A stretch of 9,649 nucleotides of DNA from an uncultured Dehalococcoidia bacterium (GTDB lineage Bacteria; Chloroflexota; Dehalococcoidia; Dehalococcoidales; UBA3254), in the NCBI GenBank assembly GCA_903890885.1, contig CAITCX010000027.1, forward strand, positions 1-9,649, written 5' to 3'. The position numbers and the translations under genes are program-made. The notes beneath the pieces are model-generated. The model did no database searches. It was not told where the DNA came from and saw only the letters and a list, made by a program, of their open reading frames with translations. The first letter of the stretch is position 1. Each line of letters starts with the position of its first letter. Of the stretch, positions 1 through 7,775 are shown in pieces.

Positions 1-1019
1 CTGGAAATCTCCAGCGCTTTATAAAAATGTGAAAAGTATTTTTCTACCAGTGAATGCGGGAAGGCATCATTGCCCGCTGGGACGGGTGTATGGGTGGTGA
101 AAACCGAAGTGTCTTGAATCCTTTTCAAGGCCTCCGGAAATTCCAGACCATCCTCTACCAGTTCACGGCAGCGTTCCAGCATCATAAAAGAGGTATGTCC
201 TTCATTACCATGCCAAACAGTCGGATTTATTTGAAGCTTGCGAAGAATGCGTACGCCGCCCATACCCAAAACGATTTCCTGCTGCAAGCGTGTCTCACTA
301 TTGCCGCCATATAAGCGAGCCGTGAGTTCACGGTCTTCAGGCGAATTCTCTTCTAAATGAGTATCAAGGAGATAGCCTTTAACCCTGCCTACATTGACTT
401 GCCATACCGCTACAAAGACGGTTCTCCCAGACAATGTAACAGTAACTTTGACGGGGTTTTTATTCTCATCTAAAACAGGCTTAATAGGCACTTCTTCAAA
501 ATTCAAATTCCGGTAATTCTCTTCCTGCCAACCATTTTCGTTTATACACTGTGAGAAGTAACCCTGAGGATACATAAAACCGACGCAAATTACCGGCAGC
601 CCCATATCACTGGCTTCTTTGCAATAGTCACCGGCCAAAACACCCAACCCTCCCGCATAGATCGGGATGGAACGGTGCAGAGCGAACTCCATAGAAAAAT
701 AGGCAATAGTATGACCCCGTAAACCTCGGCAAGAAATATTAGCCGAGTTGTTTTCAACAGCTTTCTCTAATTGAAAACTATTGATAACAGAATCGTAAAC
801 TTTTAAATATTCGGTATCTTCAGAAGCAGCAATCAGGCGGTACGCCGCTATTTTTTGCAGAAGCATGACAGGATTATGCTTGGAGGCCTTCCAGGCAGGT
901 CGATCCAATGCCTTAAAGATATACCGCGCGGCAGGATGCCAACTCCACCACAAATTATGGGATAGTTCATTTAATCCTACGATACGCCTAGGTAGCTTCT
1001 GAGCACTAAAATTGCTCAT
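1..1019 (-). CDS. glgP: Glycogen/alpha-glucan phosphorylase, N-terminal part (cut by window edge)
   Basis: Alpha-glucan phosphorylase releases glucose-1-phosphate from glycogen or maltodextrin with inorganic phosphate, using pyridoxal phosphate, in the cytosol. An open frame runs from the ATG at 1019 to the left edge (339 codons) without a stop. Residues about 13-100 fit the N-terminal domain of the Thermotoga-type phosphorylases (NLWWSWHPAAR at 22-32). The catalytic domain begins with YFSMEFALH (107-115) and IYAGGLGVLAGD (120-131). WHGNEGHTSF (269-278) and FTTHTPVPAGND (307-318) are family signatures. The pyridoxal-lysine region lies outside the window. The start is supported by GGTGA five bases upstream of the ATG. 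It lies downstream of metF on the same strand across a 294-base gap, so it is probably a separate transcription unit with no link to the methyl branch. Family assignment is firm; substrate (glycogen or maltodextrin) is not decided. Confidence 0.93.
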   Translation of the reverse strand, partial: MSNFSAQKLPRRIVGLNELSHNLWWSWHPAARYIFKALDRPAWKASKHNPVMLLQKIAAYRLIAASEDTEYLKVYDSVINSFQLEKAVENNSANISCRGLRGHTIAYFSMEFALHRSIPIYAGGLGVLAGDYCKEASDMGLPVICVGFMYPQGYFSQCINENGWQEENYRNLNFEEVPIKPVLDENKNPVKVTVTLSGRTVFVAVWQVNVGRVKGYLLDTHLEENSPEDRELTARLYGGNSETRLQQEIVLGMGGVRILRKLQINPTVWHGNEGHTSFMMLERCRELVEDGLEFPEALKRIQDTSVFTTHTPVPAGNDAFPHSLVEKYFSHFYKALEIS

Positions 1020-1313
1020 ATTATTCACCGCTCTTTAATATTTTTGTGTAACGGTTATACCCTAAATAATCCTTTACACCACCATCGGATTTAGTATCTA
1101 CTATAAAGGGTGCTTATTCGAGCGTCGTATCTACCAAGTAGTATGCGTACCAACACCCAATTAATAGAACTAGTTGATGAAAAAAGATAAAGAACGAGAG
1201 GAACCTGAACCAGAGGATTCAGAGGCAAGCCACTAACAAAGTCTCTGGGCTATTTTTTGTCATGATGAAAGAGTTAAAGACCCTAGCACATCTATTATTT
1301 AGAATGTCAGGAT
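1020..1313. other. Intergenic region between metF and glgP
   Basis: These 294 bases carry no gene I can support. A 19-codon plus-strand frame (1177-1236, lysine/glutamate rich) has no ribosome binding site. It is followed by weak inverted repeats (CCAGAG 1210-1215 with CTCTGG 1243-1248; AGCC 1228-1231 with GGCT 1248-1251) and a run of six T at 1253-1258, so a weak plus-strand terminator is possible. On the minus strand, where the operon ends and glgP begins, I see a 5-bp hairpin (CTGAA/TTCAG) with a T-rich stretch some 15 bases further on, which is not a classical terminator. TATAGT- and TATAAC-like hexamers upstream of glgP lack a well-spaced -35 partner. Confidence 0.5.
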
Positions 1314-2198
1314 TTAAATTCCAACAGCCTCAATTATCTGAGGCACCTTCTTTTCCCAGCCTATGGCCATAATGTGAACACCACGACAAAGCCCTTTTAG
1401 TTGCTTGATCAGATCAGCGCACATCTCAATGCCGGTACTGGTCTTGTCTTCGGCTTTGCTAATCTTATCGATCATAGACTGAGGTACACTCACACCGGCC
1501 ACGTTTTTATTCATAAACCTGGCCATACCAGCGGATTTCAAGGGAATAACACCAGCCAAAACCGGCACTTTATATTGCTCGACCCGTTTCATAAACTTTT
1601 CGAAAAGAATCGCATCATATATCGCTTGCGTCTGAAAGAATTTGGCTCCGGCAGCGATCTTTTTCTCCATCTTCAAAATTTGCAGTTCATATGACGCTTC
1701 AGTATCTGCTCCCGGGTTCACGACTGCGCCAGCAAAGAAGTCCGTTTTACCCTTTAATTCATTACCCATCATATCTTTGCCCTCATTCAGGGCTTGGATG
1801 ACCGAAAGAAGTGAAACTGAGTCAAGATCGTAAACTGGTTTGGCCTGGGGATGATCGCCAGCAGCAGGCAAATCACCTGTTAAAGACATCACATTCTGAA
1901 TACCCAAGACCGCTGCGCTTAGTAAATCCGATTGCAGACCTATGCGGTTCCTGTCCCGGCAGGTAACCTGATAAATAGGATCAATGCCCCAGCCGCAGAG
2001 AAGATGACTGACGGCCAATGAACCTAATCTCATCACTGAACTCTGCTGATCAGTTACATTGACGGCATCAACTTTATCTTTCAAAATTTTAGCTATCTCT
2101 TCCAATTCGGTAATGTCCGTGCCTTTTAGAGGCCCTGCCTCAGCAGTGACCACAAATTTTCCGGATTCAAAAGCCTGTTTAAGCTTACTATTGGGCAC
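1314..2198 (-). CDS. metF: Methylenetetrahydrofolate reductase, catalytic flavoprotein subunit MetF
   Basis: MetF reduces 5,10-methylene-tetrahydrofolate to 5-methyl-tetrahydrofolate on FAD or FMN in a TIM barrel. This is the last reduction of the Wood-Ljungdahl methyl branch (or the first oxidation if run in reverse). At 294 residues it has the usual single-domain bacterial length. Visible family positions are Glu20 in TAEAGP (equivalent to the catalytic Glu28 of E. coli), VNVTDQQ (46-52), the TGDLP loop with Asp109 (equivalent to Asp120) and FFQTQAIYD with Gln191 (substrate side). Translation starts at GTG 2198, which has GGAGG six bases upstream inside metV; the two genes overlap by 11 bases, indicating translational coupling. 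It is the last gene of the hdrCBA-mvhD-metVF operon. As in other MetV-dependent enzymes, electrons probably reach it through iron-sulfur subunits and not directly from NAD(P)H; that part is inference from context. Confidence 0.96.
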   Translation of the reverse strand: MPNSKLKQAFESGKFVVTAEAGPLKGTDITELEEIAKILKDKVDAVNVTDQQSSVMRLGSLAVSHLLCGWGIDPIYQVTCRDRNRIGLQSDLLSAAVLGIQNVMSLTGDLPAAGDHPQAKPVYDLDSVSLLSVIQALNEGKDMMGNELKGKTDFFAGAVVNPGADTEASYELQILKMEKKIAAGAKFFQTQAIYDAILFEKFMKRVEQYKVPVLAGVIPLKSAGMARFMNKNVAGVSVPQSMIDKISKAEDKTSTGIEMCADLIKQLKGLCRGVHIMAIGWEKKVPQIIEAVGI

Positions 2199-2877
2199 TT
2201 TTTTCCTCCATCTTGGGTTTCAGATAAACCTCATTAATATAGCGCCCAGGATGAGTCTGTTTACTGTAGTCTTTGACCGTCATCACTTTATTAAGATCAG
2301 CCAGGCGATTCTGTTTTTTCAACCGATTATAAATTAATACCCAAGCGCAATCCTTATCCTGTCCGGCCTCGCATTTCCCGTTCTTGCTTCCGCCGCAGGG
2401 ACCGTTTACCAAACTCTTGGCGCAAATGGTCATGGGACAAATACCACCGTAATCTGCCAAAACGCAGTTACCACAAGCTCGGCAGCGTTCCGCCCAGTTG
2501 CCTTCCACTTCGGTAACGCCAATAAAACGAGTGTCTAAAGCTGGGATAGAACGCATTGGTTCCAAAATCTCAGAACAGTATTGCACACCGGCCCCGCAAG
2601 CCATGGAAAGAATAGCATCAAATTCAACAGCTTGCTCTTTGATTTTGTCGAAAAATTCACGGTCGCACTGCCTTTCTATAGTAGCTTCGCCGATTTTGAT
2701 GTTCTTGCCGCCTAATTGACTTTTCATACGCAGTTCGCTGGCAAGCAGGCCAACTTCCTTTTCACCACCAGCCTGACAAACGGCGACACAGGTACCGCAA
2801 CCCAGCACTAAAAGACTTTTTAAATCCTTAACGCTTTCCCAGATTTGTTCAAAAGGCTTTCTTTCACCTACAATCAT
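2188..2877 (-). CDS. metV: MetV, iron-sulfur partner subunit of methylenetetrahydrofolate reductase
   Basis: MetV is the small cysteine-rich partner of MetF in acetogens and relatives. It matches the family annotated as the methylenetetrahydrofolate reductase C-terminal (zinc-finger-like) domain, and it carries iron-sulfur clusters that pass electrons to the MetF flavin. In 229 residues I count 14 cysteines: C27, C30 and C34 (LGCGTCVAVC), C71, C94 and C101, then a dense C-terminal set C132, C135, C138, C147, C152, C161, C169 and C177, including RCRACGNC and NGPCGG. The N-terminal half looks like an alpha/beta fold with a GC-x-TC loop; the C-terminal half resembles a ferredoxin-like module. 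The ATG at 2877 overlaps the mvhD stop as ATGA, and GAGGTGA lies six bases upstream. Length is normal. Which cysteines hold which cluster cannot be read from sequence alone. Confidence 0.93.
   Translation of the reverse strand: MIVGERKPFEQIWESVKDLKSLLVLGCGTCVAVCQAGGEKEVGLLASELRMKSQLGGKNIKIGEATIERQCDREFFDKIKEQAVEFDAILSMACGAGVQYCSEILEPMRSIPALDTRFIGVTEVEGNWAERCRACGNCVLADYGGICPMTICAKSLVNGPCGGSKNGKCEAGQDKDCAWVLIYNRLKKQNRLADLNKVMTVKDYSKQTHPGRYINEVYLKPKMEEKSAQ
2205..2209 (-). promoter_or_regulatory. Ribosome binding site deciding the GTG start of metF
   Basis: GGAGG lies six A residues before GTG at 2198-2196, within the last codons of metV. No ATG with comparable spacing is present, so the GTG is the likely start. 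The placement means metF is probably translated by ribosomes finishing metV. Confidence 0.75.
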
Positions 2878-3305
2878 TTGACTTCACCTCTAGCTTTCTT
2901 GAGGGGATTAGGTCCCAGTTTGCGTGCCAACTCAGTCATCTCATCGGCTGCCCTGGCGAATAGAACCGAATTTGAAGCGCTAATATTATACATCTCCAGG
3001 CGTTCAGGTTCGAGACCCACCTCTTTGAGGAGCATTTTGGCCTGAATAACTTTCATTTTGGCATGCAGATTGCCTTCCTGAAAATGACAGCTGCCTTCTT
3101 CACACCCGGCCACATAAACAGTATCTGCCCCGTCTTCAAAGGCTTTGAGAAGATGGAGGGTATCCACCTTACCAGTGCACATGATGCGGACGATACGCAC
3201 GTTAGGGGCATACTCCAGGCGCATGGATCCTGCCAAATCAGCAGCAGAATACGCGCAGTAATGACAGCAAAAAGCTACAACCTTGGGTTCGTAATGGTTA
3301 TCCAT
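2874..3305 (-). CDS. mvhD: MvhD-like [2Fe-2S] electron-transfer protein
   Basis: MvhD was first known as the delta subunit of the methanogen F420-non-reducing hydrogenase, where its [2Fe-2S] cluster connects the hydrogenase to HdrA. This 143-residue protein has the family cysteines: FCCHYC (C13, C14, C17), IMCTGKVD (C43) and GCEEGSCHF (C68, C73). No hydrogenase subunits MvhA or MvhG are encoded here, and the next genes are metV and metF. The likely role is therefore to wire HdrA to the MetVF module or to dock it, which is an inference from gene order and from the Moorella complex. It starts five bases after the hdrA stop; GGAG of a possible ribosome binding site lies across the end of hdrA, 11 bases from the ATG, a little long. 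It ends in an ATGA overlap with metV. Confidence 0.95.
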   Translation of the reverse strand: MDNHYEPKVVAFCCHYCAYSAADLAGSMRLEYAPNVRIVRIMCTGKVDTLHLLKAFEDGADTVYVAGCEEGSCHFQEGNLHAKMKVIQAKMLLKEVGLEPERLEMYNISASNSVLFARAADEMTELARKLGPNPLKKARGEVK

Positions 3306-3310
3306 AATCG

Positions 3311-6300
3311 TTATTTCTCCGGTGCGGCTTCCACCAGCACCCTGGTCTTAGCCATGACTTGTTCATCAGAATAATTCTGCAAGGTAATGGCCTTACGCGG
3401 ACAAACACCAGCGCAAATACCACAACCCTGGCAGGCAGCTGGCTCAATATAAGACACACCCTCTTCATTAATACGGGGAACATCGTAAGGGCAAGCGCGC
3501 ACGCAAGTTAAACAGGCTACGCATTTTTCCGGATCAACTACCGATATTATTCCACCGACCATCAGATAAGGTTGGGAAAGCACAGTCAAAGCCCGTGAAA
3601 CAACTCCTCTAGCCTGAATCAACGATTCTGAAATGTTCTTGGGTGCGTGGGCTAGACCGCAGATATACATGCCTTCATTAACCAGATCCAGAGGTCTCAG
3701 TTTCATATGGGCTTCCATAACGAACTTGTCCTGGGTAAGAGATAACTTGAATAAGCTGGCAAATTCATCAGCGTCGGGTTGAGGACGAACCGCCGCGCTA
3801 AGGACCAGCAGATCCGGATCAAACACAATTTCGCGATTAATGGCCAGATCCATCACGGCTATATGCAGCCGATTATTTTCTCTGGTGACCTGCGGGTTTT
3901 TTGCCGCATCAAAATGGATAAATGTAACACCCAACTCCCGCGCCTTGCGGTACTGCAGTTCGTGCATTCCATAAGTGCGTATGTCGCGGTACAAAATAGC
4001 GACATCGATCTCAGGATCGGCTTCTTTCAATCGAATGGCGTTGTTAACAGCCTGAGTACAACAGACCCGGCTGCAATATTGGTGCGCCGGTTCGCGCGAA
4101 CCTACGCACTGAATCATAATTACCGACTTAAGTTTCTTAACAGTGTTTTCACCCCTAGCCAACTTGTTTTCCAACTCCAACTGAGTGATCACATCCAATC
4201 CGCTGCCGTATAGGTATTCTGTGGGCTGATACTCTGCACCGCCGGTTGCGATGACCACTATACCATGTTTAACAGTATCACGCTCCCCGTTTTTGGCGGC
4301 TATATCACTGGAATAATTACCCAGAAAACCACTGGTTTTAATAACTTTAGCGCTCCGGTACACTTTTATTAACGAATTTGACTCAACTTTACTGGTTATG
4401 TCAAACAGGACCTGTTGAGGATCAATCATGCCGTCAGCATAAAATATTCTACGCAGATTACCACCCAATTCGTCTTCTTTCTCCACCAGAACTGATTCGA
4501 AACCCTGCGCGGCAAAAGAAAGCGCGGCTGTCATACCGGCCAAACCAGCACCGACTATCAAAGCGCGGCGAGTTACTTCCGCCCGCTGCTGATGTAAAGG
4601 CAATAAAGTTATCGAACGAGCTACAGCCATGCGGACCAGGTCCTTGGCTTTTTCGGTAGATTCAGGCATATGCGTAGCATGCACCCAGGAACACTGATCA
4701 CGAATATTGGCCATTTCAAATAAATATTTGTTCAATCCACCTTCCCGAATCGTGTCCTGAAAAAGAGGCTCATGCGTGCGTGGACTACAGGAAGCCACGA
4801 CAACGCGATTTAAGTTCTTGTCTTTAATGGCTTTGATCATCTTTTCCTGAGTATCGGTTGAACAAGTGTAAAGATTTTCTTCAGCGTGAACAACATTAGA
4901 GATGGCGGCTGCATATTTAACTACTTCAGGGACATTAACCACCCTGGCGATATTTGAGCCGCAGCGGCAGATAAAAACACCCACTCTAGGATCACCGTCA
5001 ACCTCGGTTTCAGGCGGATAGACTTTTTCGCTAACCAGAGAGCCGCGTTCTTCCTGAATAATCTCTCCCGCTAAACAGGCCACCCCACTGGCACTCATAA
5101 CGGATTCAGGGATATCAATAGGTGCTGTGAAAGCCCCAGCCACGAAGACACCCGGACGATTGGTAGTTCCTGGAGATCTTTCATCGCCAGGACAGAATCC
5201 GAAGCGGTCAAGCTGAATACCCACCCGTTTCGCCAATTCCCGGGTTCCTTCGGCAGGAACCAGACCTACAGAAAGAACAACCAGATCGAATTCTTCCTGA
5301 ATTTTCTGGCCGTCATCTCCGGAATATTCAAGGAGAAGATTTCGGCTCTTTTGTAGTTCTTTTACCCCTGATGGTATGCTGTTGATATAACGCACGCCGA
5401 ATTTTTCGCGCGCAGACTCATAATATCTTTCGAAACTTTTACCGAAAGCCCGAATATCGTTATAAAAAACAGTGGGCTGAATGGAGTTTTCATGCTCTTT
5501 GGCAATAATGGCTTCCTTGGTAGCATACATGCAGCAGACCGAGGAGCAATAATCGCGGCCGCAGCTTTGATCGCGCGAACCTACACATTGAATCCATCCG
5601 ATTTTGACCGGATGCTTTCCATCGGAGGGTCGCTTGACTTGACCCTGGTAAGGACCTGAAGCCGAAAGGATGCGTTCAAACTCGAGACTGGTCACCACAT
5701 TAGGCATACGGCCGTAACCGTATTCGCTTTTAATTTTGGCATCGAACGGATCGAAACCCGGAGCCAGTACAACTGAACCCACTTTCAATTTCAGTATCTC
5801 TGCTTTCTGCGAATGATCCACGGCTTTAGCCTGACAGACTGCCGCGCACTGCAAACATTCACTGCATAAACCGCAATTAAGGCAGCGGTCTGCTTCCCGT
5901 TCAGCCTCTTCTTCAGAATATAGCAGGTTCATTTCATCGAAACTGGACAGCCTGCGCTGCATATCAATCTTGCGAATTTTTACGCGTTTTTGCCTGGTAT
6001 GCTGGCCTTCCGGCAAAGCAGCAGAAGCTTCAGTAGGTTTGTCACGACCCTGCTTCAAATCCTGACGGTTTAAATATCGTTCGATAGAAATAGCCGCATC
6101 GTGACCGTGAGCAATAGCCTCTACGGCCGATTTGGGCCCGCTGACGGCATCCCCGCCGGCGAAAATACCGACCCCATCCGTAGCTAAAGTCAAAGGATCG
6201 GCAATTATTAAACCGCCGCGGGTGGTTTTAACAGCGGTATTTTGAGAAAGCACAGACAAATCGGTGGACTGCCCAATAGCTACAATAACCGTATCACATT

Positions 6301-7765
6301 CAACCTTAGTCGTTGTGTTTTTATCATACTGCGGATCAAACTTCTTTTCTCTGTTAAATACAGAATTGCATTTCATAAATTCGACAGCTGCGATTTTGCC
6401 ATCTTTGGATTTTATCTCCTGAGGTCCCCAGGAGTTCTCAATTCGCACACCCTCTTCTTCAGCTTCTTCGATTTCCCAGCTGTGGGCAGGCATTTCATCT
6501 CTGGATTCCAGGCAAAAAACGAGGACTTCGGAAGCCCCCAGACGCCGGGCACTGCGGGCAACATCCATCGCCACGTTGCCTCCGCCTATCACTACTACCC
6601 TTTTGCCAATCCTAACAGGATGGTCCTGATTAACTTCTTTAAGAAAATCCAGAGCTAAGAGCACGCCGGGCAATTCAGCGCCTGGAACGCTCAAGTTACG
6701 GCTTTTCGGCATACCGACGGCCAAGTAAATTGACTTATAACCCTGGGCTTTTAAATAGTCCAGATTGAAATTATCTTTTATGGGCGTATTTAATACCAGT
6801 TCGATACCCAGGTCAAGTATTTCCTGAATATCGGCTGCCAGCGCCTCGCGGGGCAAGCGATATTTGGGTATGGCCCACTGTAATTGGCCGCCTGGCAGAG
6901 AAGCTGCTTCGTAAATAGTGACCGGGTAACCTTTTTTAGCCAGATCAACTGCACAGGTTAACCCGGAAGGACCAGACCCTACCACGGCAACCTTGGGTTT
7001 GGTGCGATCGATCAGGTTCTTAGATGCACAGGCTATTGAGCCCTCTTTCCGTTTTCGGCGGACAGTATCCGCTATAAAGGCCTTGATAGGCGCAATACCA
7101 AGAGGTTCATCCAGCTGGCCGCGGTTACACTGCTGCTCGCAAGGATGGTGACAAATGCGCCCGACTGAGGCGGGTAAAGGAATCCACTGCTTGATATGGT
7201 CAAAGGCCTCCAAATACTTTCCTTTACCAGTCAAAGCAATGTAACCCTGACCGTTGCACCCGGCAGGACAGGTGAGTTTACAAGGAGGACGGTCGCCTTT
7301 CGTAATGGCAAAAGCGCCAGGAATGGCCTGAGGATAACGTTTGTAAGTGGCCTTGCGATTGTTCAAGCCCTGTTCAAAATCGTTTTTTAATTCCACCGGG
7401 CAAGCGGTAACACAATCGCCGCACCCGGTACATTTTTCCAGATCAATATAACGGGGATTTTTCAATATACCGGCGCTGAAACTACCTGCTTCCCCTTCCA
7501 GCGTTTGCAGTTCAGCATTGGTGATAATCTCGATGTTACGGTGCTTGGCAACTTCGATCAGCTTAGGTGAGATCATACACATCGAGCAATCGTTAGTGGG
7601 AAAGGTCTTATCCAACTGAGCCATGCGCCCGCCGATAGCAGAGGTTTTCTCTATCAGAAAGACTTTAAAACCGGAGTTGGCCAGGTCAAGGGCGGATTGC
7701 ATACCTGTGATACCGCCACCGACTACCATCACCGCTCCGACTTTTTTCTTAGCCTGTTCACTCAT
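3311..7765 (-). CDS. hdrA: Giant HdrA: double HdrA flavoprotein with inserted GltD-like NAD(P)H module
   Basis: HdrA is the FAD and iron-sulfur electron-bifurcating or distributing core of heterodisulfide-reductase-type complexes. At 1484 residues this chain is more than twice a methanogen HdrA (about 650). Order of parts: first HdrA FAD domain (GGGITG 16-21; FPTNDCSMC 55-63); ferredoxin motif CTGCGDCVTAC (112-122); GltD-like insert (about 155-570); six-cysteine motif (628-644); rest of the first HdrA unit (CVGSRD 727-732, YCSSVCC 739-745, end near 905). The second, complete HdrA unit follows: N-terminal domain with ICRCGSN (932-938) and ASCSPRTHEP (991-1000), FAD site VGAGLAGM (1071-1078), CVGSRE (1220-1225), YCSRVCC (1230-1236), and two [4Fe-4S] motifs C1415/1418/1421/1425 and C1445/1448/1451/1455. 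AGAGGA six bases before ATG 7765 fixes the start, ten bases after hdrB. No frameshift or internal stop; the fusion is one continuous frame. Confidence 0.95.
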   Translation of the reverse strand: MSEQAKKKVGAVMVVGGGITGMQSALDLANSGFKVFLIEKTSAIGGRMAQLDKTFPTNDCSMCMISPKLIEVAKHRNIEIITNAELQTLEGEAGSFSAGILKNPRYIDLEKCTGCGDCVTACPVELKNDFEQGLNNRKATYKRYPQAIPGAFAITKGDRPPCKLTCPAGCNGQGYIALTGKGKYLEAFDHIKQWIPLPASVGRICHHPCEQQCNRGQLDEPLGIAPIKAFIADTVRRKRKEGSIACASKNLIDRTKPKVAVVGSGPSGLTCAVDLAKKGYPVTIYEAASLPGGQLQWAIPKYRLPREALAADIQEILDLGIELVLNTPIKDNFNLDYLKAQGYKSIYLAVGMPKSRNLSVPGAELPGVLLALDFLKEVNQDHPVRIGKRVVVIGGGNVAMDVARSARRLGASEVLVFCLESRDEMPAHSWEIEEAEEEGVRIENSWGPQEIKSKDGKIAAVEFMKCNSVFNREKKFDPQYDKNTTTKVECDTVIVAIGQSTDLSVLSQNTAVKTTRGGLIIADPLTLATDGVGIFAGGDAVSGPKSAVEAIAHGHDAAISIERYLNRQDLKQGRDKPTEASAALPEGQHTRQKRVKIRKIDMQRRLSSFDEMNLLYSEEEAEREADRCLNCGLCSECLQCAAVCQAKAVDHSQKAEILKLKVGSVVLAPGFDPFDAKIKSEYGYGRMPNVVTSLEFERILSASGPYQGQVKRPSDGKHPVKIGWIQCVGSRDQSCGRDYCSSVCCMYATKEAIIAKEHENSIQPTVFYNDIRAFGKSFERYYESAREKFGVRYINSIPSGVKELQKSRNLLLEYSGDDGQKIQEEFDLVVLSVGLVPAEGTRELAKRVGIQLDRFGFCPGDERSPGTTNRPGVFVAGAFTAPIDIPESVMSASGVACLAGEIIQEERGSLVSEKVYPPETEVDGDPRVGVFICRCGSNIARVVNVPEVVKYAAAISNVVHAEENLYTCSTDTQEKMIKAIKDKNLNRVVVASCSPRTHEPLFQDTIREGGLNKYLFEMANIRDQCSWVHATHMPESTEKAKDLVRMAVARSITLLPLHQQRAEVTRRALIVGAGLAGMTAALSFAAQGFESVLVEKEDELGGNLRRIFYADGMIDPQQVLFDITSKVESNSLIKVYRSAKVIKTSGFLGNYSSDIAAKNGERDTVKHGIVVIATGGAEYQPTEYLYGSGLDVITQLELENKLARGENTVKKLKSVIMIQCVGSREPAHQYCSRVCCTQAVNNAIRLKEADPEIDVAILYRDIRTYGMHELQYRKARELGVTFIHFDAAKNPQVTRENNRLHIAVMDLAINREIVFDPDLLVLSAAVRPQPDADEFASLFKLSLTQDKFVMEAHMKLRPLDLVNEGMYICGLAHAPKNISESLIQARGVVSRALTVLSQPYLMVGGIISVVDPEKCVACLTCVRACPYDVPRINEEGVSYIEPAACQGCGICAGVCPRKAITLQNYSDEQVMAKTRVLVEAAPEK
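6056..7303 (-). other. GltD-like pyridine nucleotide:FAD oxidoreductase domain inserted in HdrA
   Basis: Residues about 155-570 of HdrA form a complete module of the glutamate synthase small subunit/NfnB type. Cysteines C162, C166, C170, C205, C209 and C213 match the N-terminal cluster-binding region of GltD proteins. VVGSGPSGLTCAVDLAKKGY (261-280) is the FAD Rossmann site. VVVIGGGNVAMDVARSARRL (390-409) is the nucleotide site. GIFAGGDAVSGP (533-544) closes the FAD site. After the nucleotide site comes FCLESRDEMPA (417-427), where NADPH enzymes of the family usually have an Arg-Arg pair in YRRSRxEMPA; here Leu419-Glu420 take that place. A Glu at the end of the second strand commonly favours NADH by contacting the ribose hydroxyls. 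The module sits between the two ferredoxin motifs of the first HdrA unit and most likely lets the complex accept electrons from NADH. Confidence 0.85.
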
Positions 7766-7775
7766 ATCGATTCCT

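Noticed and set aside
54..314. Plus-strand open frame of 86 codons
   Set aside because: It lies wholly antisense to the phosphorylase gene, which has clear family motifs; no ribosome binding site or recognisable product.
1177..1236. 19-codon charged plus-strand frame followed by weak inverted repeats and six T
   Set aside because: No ribosome binding site, the stems are only 4-6 bp with long loops, and no family is recognisable; too short to support as a gene.
1177..1258. Transcription terminator of the hdr-met operon
   Set aside because: On the minus strand the only hairpin is 5 bp and the T-rich tract is about 15 bases further on, so it does not meet the pattern of an intrinsic terminator.
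3779..4213. Plus-strand open frame of 144 codons, and others of 64-138 codons antisense to the operon
   Set aside because: They lie opposite or overlapping conserved coding sequence of hdrA, hdrB, metF, metV and mvhD, and their translations show no domain; they are shadows.
3311..7765. Possibility that the giant HdrA is an assembly artefact joining several genes
   Set aside because: The frame is continuous, every domain is complete and in a sensible order, and the nested layout (HdrA resuming after the GltD insert) is not what a chance join would give.
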